Positions 1-11,400 of a stretch of 64,000 bases of DNA are shown piece by piece. The stretch is from Apus apus (Eukaryota; Chordata; Aves; Apodiformes; Apodidae), in contig NC_067282.1 of assembly GCF_020740795.1 (NCBI RefSeq), positions 153,994,858 to 154,058,857 of the forward strand, given 5' to 3'. The number at the start of each line of letters is the position of its first letter. The stretch's first letter is position 1. The notes under the pieces were generated by a model. It made no database searches, was not told the origin of the DNA, and saw only the letters and a list, made by a program, of their open reading frames with translations. The position numbers and the translations under genes are program-made.

Positions 1-842
1 TAGCTGTCTATATTCTGTGCTCCTCTTTTACATAAAAATCAGGCAGTACATTAGAGAAAGGTATTACCAGACACAGCAGGATTTATTAAAGTGCCACCCC
101 AGATCCTGAAAGCAGGAGAGTTTTTTTCCAGCTCAGAGGGAATACATTCTCCTTTCAGTTCAAGGAGATCAGTTTCATTCAAAGTTAAGAAGCTGAGAAG
201 AGATTAAACCAAACAGGAAAGCCTGCCATCCTCCTTCAGAATTAGAGAGGCTTTTATTTGCAGGGAGGGAGTTCTGTCAGGGTTAAAATTTAGACAAGGG
301 GAGCCACATACAGTCTGTCCAGCTCCCTTCCAAGAAGCAGTATTCCAGGTGCTTAAGCTACTCTTCCACTCTGAAAACTGCAGCTAGAAAAAAGGCACCT
401 CTTTCCATCTTACTTAAAGAAACTTATTTTAGCTTAAAAATGTATGACACTTGCTTTTGTGTGTTTACTTCCAGTGTTTACTCAGAGAGATGTGACAAAA
501 GTCAAAGCAAAGCAATGACTAATTTCAAGTCACTAGAAATGTAGGCTGAACCAGATCTGTCTAAGTCTCAAACAAATACTTAGCAAAACTTCCAGCTAGG
601 AAAACAGCATCAAATGCTGTGCAAATGTTACATTTAGAAACACATTTCAGCATTCTAGCAGGGACAAATATGCTTCAAAAAGAAAAAATACTAGACAAAT
701 GCAGAACAATTAATACAACTTATTTTCTGTATTTCCAATCACTTTACATTAAATTAACCCCTTCCTTATCCTACAATTATGGCTCCAATTGTAGAACAGA
801 GATGGACTGCTGGAGAAGGTAAACAGGACTGGCTATTTAAAA
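1..842. other. POLR3H intron 2, left part
   Basis: AT-rich sequence to the left of the CR1 copy. I looked on the minus strand for the next POLR3H exon and saw none. No other feature is supported. Confidence 0.5.
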
Positions 843-1472
843 ATCATAGAATCATAGAATCATAGAATCCTAGGGGTTGGAAGGGACCTCGAAAGATCAT
901 CTAGTCCAACCCCCCCTGCCAGAGCAAGGTCACCTAGAGTACATCACATAGGAACGCATCCAGGTGGGCTTTGAATGTCTCCAGTGAAGGAGACTCCACA
1001 ACCTCCCTGGGCAGCCTGTTCCAGTGCTCTGTCACTCTCACAGTAAAAAAATTTTTTCGGATATTCACCTTGAACCTCCTATGCTCCAATTTACACCCAT
1101 TACCCCTTGTCCTATCACTGGTCATCACTGAGAAGAGCCTAACTCCATCTCCCTGACACTCACCCCTTACATATTTGTAAACATTGATGAGGTCACCCCT
1201 CAGCCTCCTTTTCTCCAAGCTAAAGAGACCCAGCTCCCTCAACCTTTCCTCATAAGGGAGATGTTCCACTCCCTTAATCATCTTAGTAGCTCTGCGCTGG
1301 ACTCTTTCCAGCAGTTCCCTGTCCTTCTTGAACTGAGGGGCCCAGAACTGGACACAATACTGCAGATGCGGCCTCACCAATGCAGAATAGAGGGGGAGGA
1401 GAACCTCTCTTGACCTACTAACCACACCCTTTCTAATGCACCCCAGGAAAGCTGTATTTATGCTCAAAAAAT
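843..1472 (-). mobile_element. CR1 LINE 3' fragment
   Basis: 5'-truncated CR1 in POLR3H intron 2, minus strand. The 3' end is at 843, where CATAGAAT-type direct repeats occur. An open frame at 934-1476 on the minus strand carries the end of CR1 ORF2 after the reverse transcriptase core, with [34 protein letters not shown] and [16 protein letters not shown]. The frame is still open, so the copy looks fairly young. It shares its 3' tail type with the shorter copy at 3535. Confidence 0.93.
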
Positions 1473-1642
1473 GCAAAGGAATGAGATTTTTGCTGTGTTT
1501 GTCTTGCCCTCCCAGCAGAAACAGAGTTAAGGCTATGAACTCCAGTAATTTCCTTTAAACTTTCCCTAACAACTGAACTCAAGTTTATACTTCCAGGTCA
1601 CCTACCTTCTGCAAAACTATAAAACTGAGCACAAGAATATAC

Positions 1643-2911
1643 CTTTGGTGTGTGATGCCCCATCTCCAGGGAATATGTATGAATCTTCCAGCTTTGTGAT
1701 ATCATACAGACAGATGCAGAGGCCGACGTTGTATACAACCTGCTCAAAGGAAAATGCATTTAAAAAGCAATAAACCAAGCAACCCACCAGGTTAAATGAA
1801 GTAAACCATCACATTTATACACTGTGCACAGCTTTTCAAAAGCAGGCAAGAGAGGGGAGGCTGTTTTGTTAGGCTCTTCAGCAGCCCCAGCCAACCCTAA
1901 CCACACTGCATTGCAGGGAACCCCAAACTTATCCAGGAGTGGTGGGAGGATGTGCTTTCCCTGGCACTGCAAAGAGCACTGCTACAAACAGAAACCCTCT
2001 GGGCGACTGTCAGCAGTGGGAGAACCTGACCTGCCAAGACACTGAACAGCTGCCCACAGATACCACTCACCAGCCCCACAGCTCATCCAAAGGCTAAATG
2101 CACCTTTCACTTGAGTTACACTTTCAGAAGCCTCTAGGCTTGCTTTTGTCTTAAATGTTATTATTTCTGGGGAGGGACAAGAACAACTCCTAGTTTCTCT
2201 GCTACTTCTGAGAAGGCTTCACAACCTAAAAAATTTGAGGCACCTACTAATCATCAGCAGATGAGGGACGTTTTGCTTTTCACCAGCATGTCTGTATAAT
2301 CCGCTGCTCACAACCCTCAGTCACTGCAGGTGGCTCTTTTGAGCTCTGCTTCCAAGCTGCCTTTTGAGATTTGCACCTGCCTCGGGCTGAAAGCATAATC
2401 ACAACCCCAGGGGCTGCACAGGAAAACTGGGACCTCCTGGCCAACGACAGAACCATTTTTTAGATCTCGCACCACAGACCAACCCCTTACTGCGACGCTG
2501 TCTTTCAAGTACTCAGCGCAGACCCAAGTCAGCTGCTAGAAGCTTCGCGTCTCTTCCAGTATTACCGCGCTAGGTTTATTTACCTTGTCTTTTGCTGAAA
2601 TTCGCTGACCGGGTGGATTGGTTTGCGTGCTTTTCAGACTGCTGCACACACGGAGGAGCAGCTCCTGCCCAGTGTTTCAGCCCCGGGGAGGGCCTGCACC
2701 TCCCCCCTCTCCCGAGACCTCACCCAGGCACCTCGTTGCGAGCCAAAGGGAAGGAGCGCTACGAGGCCTGCCCCGGCCTCTGCCACGACCCACGCGTTAC
2801 CTTATTGGCCAACTTCTTGTTCAGCTCCTCAGCGATCGACTCGTTCAGCTTCCTCTCGAACTGCCAGGGCGGAATCCTCACCGTGTCGCTCATCTCCACC
2901 AGGACGAACAT
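1643..2911 (-). CDS. POLR3H: RNA polymerase III subunit RPC8, first two coding exons (partial)
   Basis: Subunit of RNA polymerase III, the Rpb7-like member of the stalk that helps initiation at tRNA and 5S genes in the nucleus. Coding exon 1 is 2801-2911 (37 codons, starting [16 protein letters not shown] and ending LANKK-like at NKKLANK), with donor GTAACG. Coding exon 2 is 1643-1739 (32 codons plus one base), from [10 protein letters not shown] to GASHTK, with a CAG acceptor and donor GTATAT. Both match the remembered vertebrate protein almost residue for residue, and the frame is kept across the 1.06-kb intron. Together they give about the first 69 residues, roughly the N-terminal Rpb7-like domain. 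The vertebrate protein is about 204 aa, so later exons lie left of the window; I saw none in 1-1642. The ATG at 2911 sits in a CpG island and agrees with the known protein start. Confidence 0.95.
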
Positions 2912-3240
2912 GCTGCCGCGGGGCGCCTCTGGGGGGACGGAGACACGGGGCGCCGCGCCGCCCGAGACCCGCGCCCCCCCCCCAGCCACTGAAGCGGGGC
3001 GGGGTTCGGAGGAGGGCGCCGGGGGGTCCCGGGGGTCCCGGGATCTGGGGGGTCCCGGCGGGGCCGCTGCCGCCCCTCCCCCCGCCCTGCCGCACGCGGG
3101 CCCGGCCGCGCGCTCCCCGGCCTGCAGGCACTTCCGGCGCCTCAGCCAATCGCCCGCGGAGGGCGGGCCCGCGCGCTGACGGACGCGCGGCGAAGCCCCG
3201 CCCCGCCTCGCCCCGCGGCGGCCATTTTGTGCGTCCTGGA
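2912..3240 (-). promoter_or_regulatory. POLR3H: CpG-island promoter of POLR3H
   Basis: Very GC- and CpG-rich sequence directly upstream of the POLR3H start codon. Visible sites are an ETS-type core (CTTCCGG, 3131-3137), a CCAAT box (3146-3150) and a YY1-like CCATTTTG (3232-3239). No TATA box is seen. This is the usual make-up of a housekeeping promoter. The transcription start itself cannot be read from the sequence. Confidence 0.6.
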
Positions 3241-3260
3241 GGGGGGGGCCCTGCCCCGTC

Positions 3261-3410
3261 ACCTGCCGCCACCTGCCCTCCCCTGCCGCCACCTGCCCTC
3301 ACCTGCCGCTACCTGCCCTCATCTGCCCTCATCTGCCGCCACCTGCCCTCATCTGCCCCTACCTGCCCTCACCTGCCGCTACCTGCCCTCACCTGCCCTC
3401 ACCTGCCGCC
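3261..3410. repeat. 10-bp minisatellite, 15 units
   Basis: Fifteen head-to-tail 10-bp units run in perfect register, with consensus ACCTGCC plus CTC, GCC or GCT. Variants begin ATCTGCC or CCCTGCC. A degenerate unit follows at 3411-3420. Eight CACCTG hexamers, the E-box form bound by ZEB and SNAIL proteins, arise within units or at their junctions. The array lies about 350-500 bp upstream of the POLR3H start codon, at the edge of the CpG island. Confidence 0.95.
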
Positions 3411-3534
3411 ACCCGGGCGGCGCTGTGGCCATTCCGGTGACGGGGGGATAGTTTTTGTTCGATCCAAACCTGGCAAGCCCCTCAGTGGCTGAGGGGGCGC
3501 CCTGCGAAGGGCCGCTGGGTGCATCCTTGCCTTA

Positions 3535-3718
3535 CAGAATCGCAGAATCACAGACTCTGAGGGGTTGGAAGGGACCTCGAAAGATCATCCAGTCCAACCC
3601 TCCTGCCAGGCAGGGTCACCCAGAGCACATCACACAGGAACGTGTCCAGGTTGGGTTTGAATGCCTCCAGAGAAGGAGACTCCACAGCCTCTCTGGGCAG
3701 CCTGTTCCAGTGCTCTGG
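3535..3718 (-). mobile_element. CR1 LINE short 3' fragment
   Basis: About 185 bp of CR1 3' end on the minus strand: CAGAATC-type terminal repeats, the tail GGTTGGAAGGGACCTCGAAA, then the last codons of ORF2 ([18 protein letters not shown]). Same tail type as the copy at 843-1472. Confidence 0.92.
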
Positions 3719-6700
3719 AACCCCTCTCTTTCCTTGGCCGGTTGGTTCACCTGGAGCCATCCACGTACTGGCGGTTCTGGGCCTCTCGTTGTCGTTCGTG
3801 TCAGCTTCGCTCCCGACAGGACAGCGGGGTTACAGGTTGCATCTCTTTGAGAGGTGCTAAACTTCGGCTGCTTGCCTAGCGACACAGCAACACCGGGTGG
3901 GTTCACAGCACCCTTGCACCTGGAAAATACTCTTCAGAACAGCGACAGCCCGATGATGCTCAGGTGGAGGTTATTACCAGGTACAAATTGATATAGAGTT
4001 GGAATAATTAATCCTGAGTGTTAATTACAAAAAAAACAAAACAAAAACATATCCCCATGGTATGATACTGCACACCTTGGTGCATTCTGCAGTGAGGTGA
4101 AGTAGCATAAGGAGAAGGGGGAAACGTGGAGGTGTGCTAGAGGCTGAAATGTGTTGGGGGAAATGGAAGCAGGTTGTTTGAAGTGTGTTTAAAAAAAGAT
4201 TCACCGGGAAAACCAAACGTCTCTGGCTGACAGTCAAAACTGCACTGTCAGCATCATGGCTTTGATGCAAATGCTAAGTATGTCATCCCCCACACCCCCC
4301 AGCAGCACGTAGTGGGACAGTAATGAATGTTTTAGATAATCCTTAAATGTTGAGCTGTCTTGGAGCGGGAAGAGGAAAATGAGGTTGCAAATAGTGTGGC
4401 TAGACATCGTTAACAAGATACCTGTCCTGGCCAAGGAATTTCTGATCTCTTTGCAATTATCCCTGTTTCACCAGGATCTCTGGGGGGGGGGTTGTTGGTT
4501 TGTTTGGCTTTTGGGGTTTCAGTAAACATGTCTGGTCTGCACATATTTGGCATGTTTGTATTATTAAATTAGAGGCCCAGGAACAACTTTTCCCATCACC
4601 TGAGAAGAGCAGCATTTTTATTGGAGCGGCAACTACCGTCTCAGCAAGGAGCTCTGCTGCCAACGCAGCAGATGCTGCTCTATCAGAACACCTCAACCCA
4701 AATCCCCAGTGCTTCTTTCTCTTCTTGTCCTACTTCAGGGACTGCTTACAAAGGCCCCTTTCTCCTGCTCTGCAGTCATGGCTGTGCTACTCTCAGCATA
4801 GCACAGTTTAGCTGGCACATGAGCCACTTCTCTTGCTGTTCTGTCCTGGCCTCATGCAGGTCTGGCAGCGTCAGGTTTGACCTTTAGTTGGAGTCCAGGT
4901 TTTGCAGGTATCTGTAGCTACTTCTTCAGAAGAGAGAACAGTTCCTGACCCTCTCCCTCTCCTGATGGCAGGGGAGGAAATAGCTTTGGTATCTATCACA
5001 CAAGGAGGGAGAAGTTAGATGGTGCTGATATTGCCAAGGTAATCACTCTGGATGCTTTTATATATGAGAACTGTGAGGTTAAATAAGGGCAGGGCTTCAG
5101 GGAATAGCAAGCTGAATGCCTGGGATAACATGGGAGATGGAGAGAAGTGGATGTGGACAGAGTCAGATCACACTTCTATATTTAACCCGTCCTTGAGCTA
5201 ACATTTTTCATGCTTCCAATAGCTGTGCCCCATGGGGGGCTCTTGGGTGCCTGATATGAATCAGATGAATCTTCCTTCAGCCTGATCCACAACCCCAAAA
5301 AAACAGCTGTGTGAGCAGCTGGTCTGCAAGGCCCCTCTTTCTACTGGCTTGTGTCTTACAGTTGGGTCTTTGGTATCTTGTGAAGACCAAGCAAACTCTC
5401 CTAGGGTGGGAACGTGCAGAATCTCACTTGTATCTGCCCTGTGACCGCCAACAAGCTGAACGCTGCAGGCTGTTCCTCAATGAGGGTGACAAGATCTCTC
5501 TACTCAATGCAGCTACATATTTTGGTGAAACTTGCAGGTATCTTGATACTGCTTTGGGGAAACTGAACTGAAATGTGTGGAGAGAAAGTTGGCAATCATG
5601 CAGTCAGATGAGCTTCTTTTCCTTAAGATACCAGGTTACAAACAACACCAGAGCTGAGTGGTGGTCATTTCTCAGTCTGGCTATTTCTCAGCCTCCACCA
5701 GTAACACCACTGGCTGTGGGGAATGATTTCCAGTCTTTCCCTCTGTAGGTAACTCCCCCAGGAATATCCATGCATCTGCAGCACCTGTACACACCTTTTC
5801 ATACATAACTGTAAAGTCTCTCTCAGCACTATTGGGGTTTTCCTGACATTTGGGAGCACGGTTCCTGACATTTGGGTGATGGTTTTTTTGAAGCTTCATC
5901 TGCTGGAATCCAGGGACTGCATAAGGGTCTTTCCATCACTCAGAGAAAATCCCAGACATTTCTCATTCTCACAATTGTACAGGAAAACTGGAAAATACTA
6001 TTTGAAGTTACCCAAAGGCTCTGAAGCTGGGAGGAAAATGAAAGGAATGCCCTTATTATTTTGTTTAAGATTTCCTCTGCCCCCACATCCCCATGGCTGT
6101 TGCAGAAAACTGGCATGGGGACACTGGAGGAGGTGAGTGGTGATTTGCATCTAGGTTGTTTTGGCCCTCCTTTGATTGACTCCAAAGGAATTATATATCT
6201 TCTCACGTACAAAGTCCCCCACACTCCTGCCTTTGCTTCCGTCTCTGCAGGCATCTCTGGCACCCCACTCCCACTCTCTGATCAAAGCTTCCCCTCATCT
6301 CCTTTTATCATTTTTCCATGCTTCAGACTCCCTGCCTTCTCTGTTGCAGCACACGCCCAGAGCTACCTTCAAACATACTTCGAGTTCCTGTGTCTTTTCC
6401 AAGAGCCTTTAGTGACTATGTGGGAGACTCAGGCTCTGATGCTCATCTCTGCTGTTCAGGTTACTTTGTTTAGCAGGTGCTGCTGGACACGTGGCTAAAC
6501 CTCATGTGCCACAAGACAGGTGGGGAAGTACAGGTTTTTATGATACTCAATGTACAACTGTTAAATGAACACCAGAGGAAGAAGAGGCTATGCCCATACT
6601 ACACGTCCCCAGCACTCTTCTGGCCTCTGGCTGTTTCCAGCTCAGGACCCTCCTGGTCTGGATGTGTAGAGCTGTCCTCCAGGAGAGGATGGACCATCTC

Positions 6701-8240
6701 AGGAGAAACCTGGAGTGGGGACTGAGAGTTAGCTGGGTTTCTCCTCCCCTTCTTTTGCAAGGTTTCGAAGGTTAGACTGGGGAGACGAGCTCTGTGGTGT
6801 CTGGGCAGGGGGGTGAATGGGGCTCCTGTTTTGCCATGGAAAACTGCTTCAAAAGCCACAATGTGATGAGCAATGGCAGAACCCACTGGCACTTGGGGTT
6901 TCAGTGCTTGTTGGTGGTCTTGCCATGGGTTGGTCTCTTCTGTCTGCTGAGCCTTTTTCTGCACTATAGTTCATTGACAGGAGACACAGGACTGCTCTGT
7001 GATCCAGTCCCACTGCCAAAGCCTCTGGGACAGTCATGGATCAACACCCAGGCACCTGAATGTATGGCTACAGCCAGGTATAGCAGTCAAGACCCTGTCT
7101 TTTGACTCTCTGCTGTGCCTTGTGGCTTCCCACACAACTCATATGCCACCCTGCAGCCTCAGGGTCTTCAGTGAAGCTGGTCCAGTTAGCACCATCATGT
7201 TCAGCTACCTGGAATGACTTAAGGGAAGAGGAGTGTTCAAGAAACCATGAGCAACCCACAACCACCCTGTGCCACAGGACATGTGGCAGATCCTTGGAGC
7301 GCTGCACCATTGTTGTTTGGGGTTCTTGCAAATTTTATTCCAGTATCACTGGGACTTGTATGGTAGAGTGCTGCTGTGCTCCATCCTTCTGCTCCACGAT
7401 GAGGCCTGTAGCACCTAAATTCCCCCCAGAGGATGCCTACCCAGCCTGTTCTTAACAGCCTCCAGTGATGGAGACTCCAGAGCTTCCCCAGGCAATCTAC
7501 TCACGTAATTAACTGTCTGTTCTGTTAGAATGTGTTTCCTAATGTCTTTGCGATTTAAACCCTGTTACTCCTCACCCAATATTCCCCTGTGGATGCAGCA
7601 AACTATTGATTCCCCTCCTCATCACATCACCCTGTGTCCCCAAGAGAGAATGTCTCGGGCCAGTTTATGACTCTGCCCCTGCCCACAGAGGCGGCTCTCC
7701 TGAGCGTGGTTATGCCGGCAAAGGGAAAAACTGTTAAGATCTTTTAGGGTCAGGGAGCTGTGCACTGCTAGGTGTGACACCCTTAGAAAGCACTGGGTTT
7801 GCCACGGCTGGGAGTCCAGAGCAGTGCAGCGGGATGGTGGGGTGGGTTTGTGGCACGTGTCCCCCATGCTCCCCCGTGTGCTGGGGGTGACCGTGGCACT
7901 TGTGGGTGTCAGGGGGCTGCAGGCTTGGGCAGGTGGAGAGAGTGGCTGCAGAGGCAGCAGTGGGACTCAGGGTGACAGGGAAGAGGTTTGACTCGTTGCA
8001 GGGGACCCCTCCTCATCCAAACCTGGTCTCCTGGGACCATCTGCCCCTCTGATGCTTTTCTACCCCTCCGGCCCCCATCCCCCTGTCTCCCACCGTGCCT
8101 GGCTGTGCCACAGACCCACATCACTTTGCGTAACCAGAGCGATGCAGCCCCTCGGGGCTGAGCCTTGGTCTCTCCAGCCCCCCGTACTCACTCGCTCCTT
8201 TAAGCCTGGCTCAGAAATGACCAAACTGATCCCTCCCACC
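3719..8240. other. intergenic region POLR3H-CSDC2
   Basis: Apart from the old CR1 remnant at 7430-7625, I see no gene here. The short open frames on both strands resemble no protein I know and lack supporting splice or codon signals. Confidence 0.5.
7430..7625 (-). mobile_element. old, diverged CR1 LINE remnant
   Basis: Recognisable by order of CR1 3'-region phrases on the minus strand: CCTCCAGTGATGGAGACTCC, a CCCCAGGCAATCTA-like segment, TTTCCTAATGTC and an ATTTAAACCC-like stretch. The terminal repeats are missing and divergence is much higher than in the copy at 843. Confidence 0.7.
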
Positions 8241-8282
8241 TGCCCGCTCCCCCTGGCCTGGCCCTGACGTCAGGGGAAGGCG

Positions 8283-8493
8283 TGTGGATGCGTGTGTGTG
8301 TGTGCGAGGCGCAGATCATATACACATCAGATAGCGCAGACCCCTCAGCGGGCAGGCAGCCCGAGAAAGCCCCCCAGAGCCGGGCTGCAGACGAGACCGC
8401 TGCTCCTCGGCAGACAGCGGAGGAGCGTTCGGCCCCGGCCAGCACCGATGCTTTGCAGAGCGCAGCTCCAGGGAGCTCGTCGCTGCTAAGGAG
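8283..8493 (+). promoter_or_regulatory. CSDC2: probable promoter and noncoding first exon of CSDC2
   Basis: A GC- and CpG-rich patch ends in a strong donor, AAGGAG followed by GTAAGTC at 8494. It contains a short GT tract (8291-8304) and a weak TATA-like CATATAC (8317-8323). No start codon continues into a known protein. The next matching acceptor in CSDC2 is TTCCACAG ending at 14722, in the 5' UTR just before the ATG, which would give a 6.2-kb first intron. Exon start and the splice link are inferred. A noncoding first exon with a long first intron is, as far as I recall, also the human arrangement. Confidence 0.5.
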
Positions 8494-11400
8494 GTAAGTC
8501 AGGGGAGGCACAATGGCCATCCAGCTCGCCCGGGCTATTGTAGCTGAAGGAATTCTTCACGCCCCGACTTTTTCTTTCAGAGCTACTTTCTCCTTTTGAC
8601 GGCGGAGAGGTGCGAGGGTGAAGCGCGTCTCCCCTCCTGCAGTTTGGTTATTCCCCACCAGCCTCAGGAACAATAACTCCTCTGGGGGTGGTGGCAGCGG
8701 TGCTGCATGTCTGCTTTGGCTTGGGGGCAATTAGCGGGGCTTTGCCACAGAGGGCTGAGGTCAGCTGGGACCCAGCGCTCAGATTGCCTTGCGGGGGAGG
8801 AGGCAATTTGGAAAAAATCTATTTTATTGAAGCAGGCTGATAATGATGGGGGCTTGAATTAGGGTTTTTTTTGGGGGGACTGGCTGCACAATTCATTCCT
8901 GCAGACGTCAAGTTAGATCTACAAAGGAAGAAGGAAGGACACAGACGAGGACATTTGTGCCAGGTCTTTGAACAGACACTATTCTAATTTAAAAAAAACA
9001 CAACAAAACCAACCCAACAACATAACAAAACAATCAAGCCCTACAAAATTGGTATTTGGGAGAGATGATTATGCATATAGGCTCAAAAGGTAAATCAAGC
9101 CTCCATGATGGCTTCTGCCTTTGCTTCCCCCTTGCAACTGGCAGCCTGCTTGCTCTCCTCCATGGCCTCCCTGAGAACTGGGCAGCCCAGCACTAACTAA
9201 GGGAGCTTTTTATAATCAATCCATAAAGGTGACATTCATATTTTAGCGCTAAGCAGGCTGTATCGTAGGCGAAACTATCTCAGCAAAGATCCCTGGAGTT
9301 GTGAGCGTGATTGGCTTAGCTGGGGAGGGGACGTTGTCGGTGTGTCTTCCTCAAAAACCGCCTGGTTTATTTTTCCTATAGTAATTTGCCTCAGCAAAGG
9401 GGTTTTTAACATGCAGGGTAGGCAAGGAAATTGCTTTGCTTGGGATTAAACTCTTAACGGAGTGATCTGGTAACAAAAAAAAAAAATGGGGGGGGGGGCT
9501 GGAGGGTGTTGAGAGGCTTTCATTAGCATCGGACAGAGACAGCATTTATAAAAACCTGCCAGACGCTGAGGTTGTGAGCCTTTTCTGTGGAAGGGAGGAT
9601 GGAGAAACGTAGCCTGGCACGTGCTGTGATGGCCCTGCTTATGGTAACCCCTGCCTGGAGCTGTCCTGGTTCCCCACCTGGTTCCTGCCCATTTCAGCAG
9701 TCCCCTGGGAGATGCCGATTCAGGGTCTCCGCTGGCCACCACGTTGTTGGGACCCTTGGCATGTCGATGTGCCAAGCAGCTGAAAAATGGGATTTTCCCC
9801 ACACACACATTGATCTCTGGGGACAAGCTGCTGTGTCTGGAGGAGTGTATCTCTTCTCTGTTTCAGCCCATGTCTAGACAGACTGGGTCTGGGGGGGTAT
9901 CAGCCTCTCCAAGGATGGCAGCAGGCCAGGACATCGCTTTCCCTGCTCCATGGGGTGAGGAGATGGCTGCCTGCAACCGGCTGCAGAGATAGGACATGCA
10001 GAGACCTTTTTGTTACTGGGGTGAGAGGAGCAGGGAGGTAAATCTGACTCTTAAACTGGGGGCCCAGGCAATCGCAAGGGATGGAGAAAACGTGATGGCG
10101 AATGACATGGAAGAGCCTGTGCTGAAAAAGGCAGCAGAAGGAAAATAACCTCCTGCTCCTTGGCCAGGGTTGGGGGCGCGGCAGCATTCAGGAGAGCCCA
10201 GACTGATGGCAGACAGCATCCAAGCCAGGGATTTGCAAAGGGATGCGGCCGTGTGAAAGGAAATAGCCCGTAGAGGCAACGGTGGGCCAGCCGAGGGGTC
10301 GCGTCCAGAGGCAGAGCATGACAGCTGCCGGTAGAGCAGCCGCCCGTCCACCCGTCTGTCCTTCCTGGGCAGCCCGGCAGTCCCAGTGGATGGGAAGGAG
10401 CACAAAGAAGTGCCACACAGGAGGGCTGACTTGCGAAGGCGATTAAGCCGATTAAATATGTATTCCCCCCGCCCGGCCGAGGGATGCGTGAGGGGTTTTT
10501 CTTCACTGCTGCTAATGAACGGGGAGTGGCAGACAGAGGCTGGAGCCTCTTCAAAAGGCTCCTTCCCCCTTTCTGGGGGACCTTGAAAGGATGTTTAGTT
10601 AAACAAGGTCACAGCCAGCACCCAAGTCAATGTGTTTGGCTTTAAAGAGAGGGAGAGAGACAGTGATTTTATTTGATAAACCGCAGACCTTTCAGTTGCT
10701 GGTGATGAATGGGGTACTTGGATCTCGAGATAAAAGCTGATGTGTCTACTGCCTGTCTGCCTTAATTGGCCTGGGTTTCCTGCCTTCGCCTGCGAGCGCT
10801 CCCGACTGTCAGCTCAGCTCAGAAGCGCTCAGAAAAATATAAAAGCAGAGCTGGCTGGCACTGCCAAAGGAAACCCCATCACCAGAGGGCTCTGGGGTTT
10901 GAATCCGAGATAGTTTCTTTGGGGAGGGGGGGGAAGATGGACAGGGTGCTGTGTGTTTTTTACAAAGAGCATCCTTTCAGAGAGCGCCAGGCTCAGTGCC
11001 ACTTATACATGTCCTTGGTTTGGAGGACTGTCACCCTAGGGGACCCTTGGATCGAAGCCACAGAGAGGAGACAGGGAGGAGCGAGGTGGGGGTGCTAGGC
11101 TGGAAAGATTTCCCGTGCCTGGCGGCAGAGCTGGGCTGCTACAGGCTCTGCTCACCTCTTCAAGTGACCCGGATTTCGTCCCTGCACTGTATGGGCTGGA
11201 CACGTGCAGGGGGTGGACACAGAGTTGTGGGTGGTGTCTGGCAGGCTAAGAGAGACCCAGGCTGGAGAGAGATGCTCTTGGCCCCGGCAGAGGTTAGCAT
11301 GACCACTGGGGGTGGAGGAGGGGGGGAAAAGTCTGTCCCCCTAAGTGTCCTCTCCTCATCAAATATGGGGGCTGCAGTGTGGAGAAAGGGCTGGGGAGAA

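Noticed and set aside
3261-3410. CRISPR-like regular repeat
   Set aside because: Units are 10 bp with no spacers, in an animal nuclear genome; it is a minisatellite.
2623-3492. 289-codon open frame on the plus strand
   Set aside because: Antisense to POLR3H exon 1 and running through the 10-bp minisatellite; low-complexity Pro/Cys/Leu translation.
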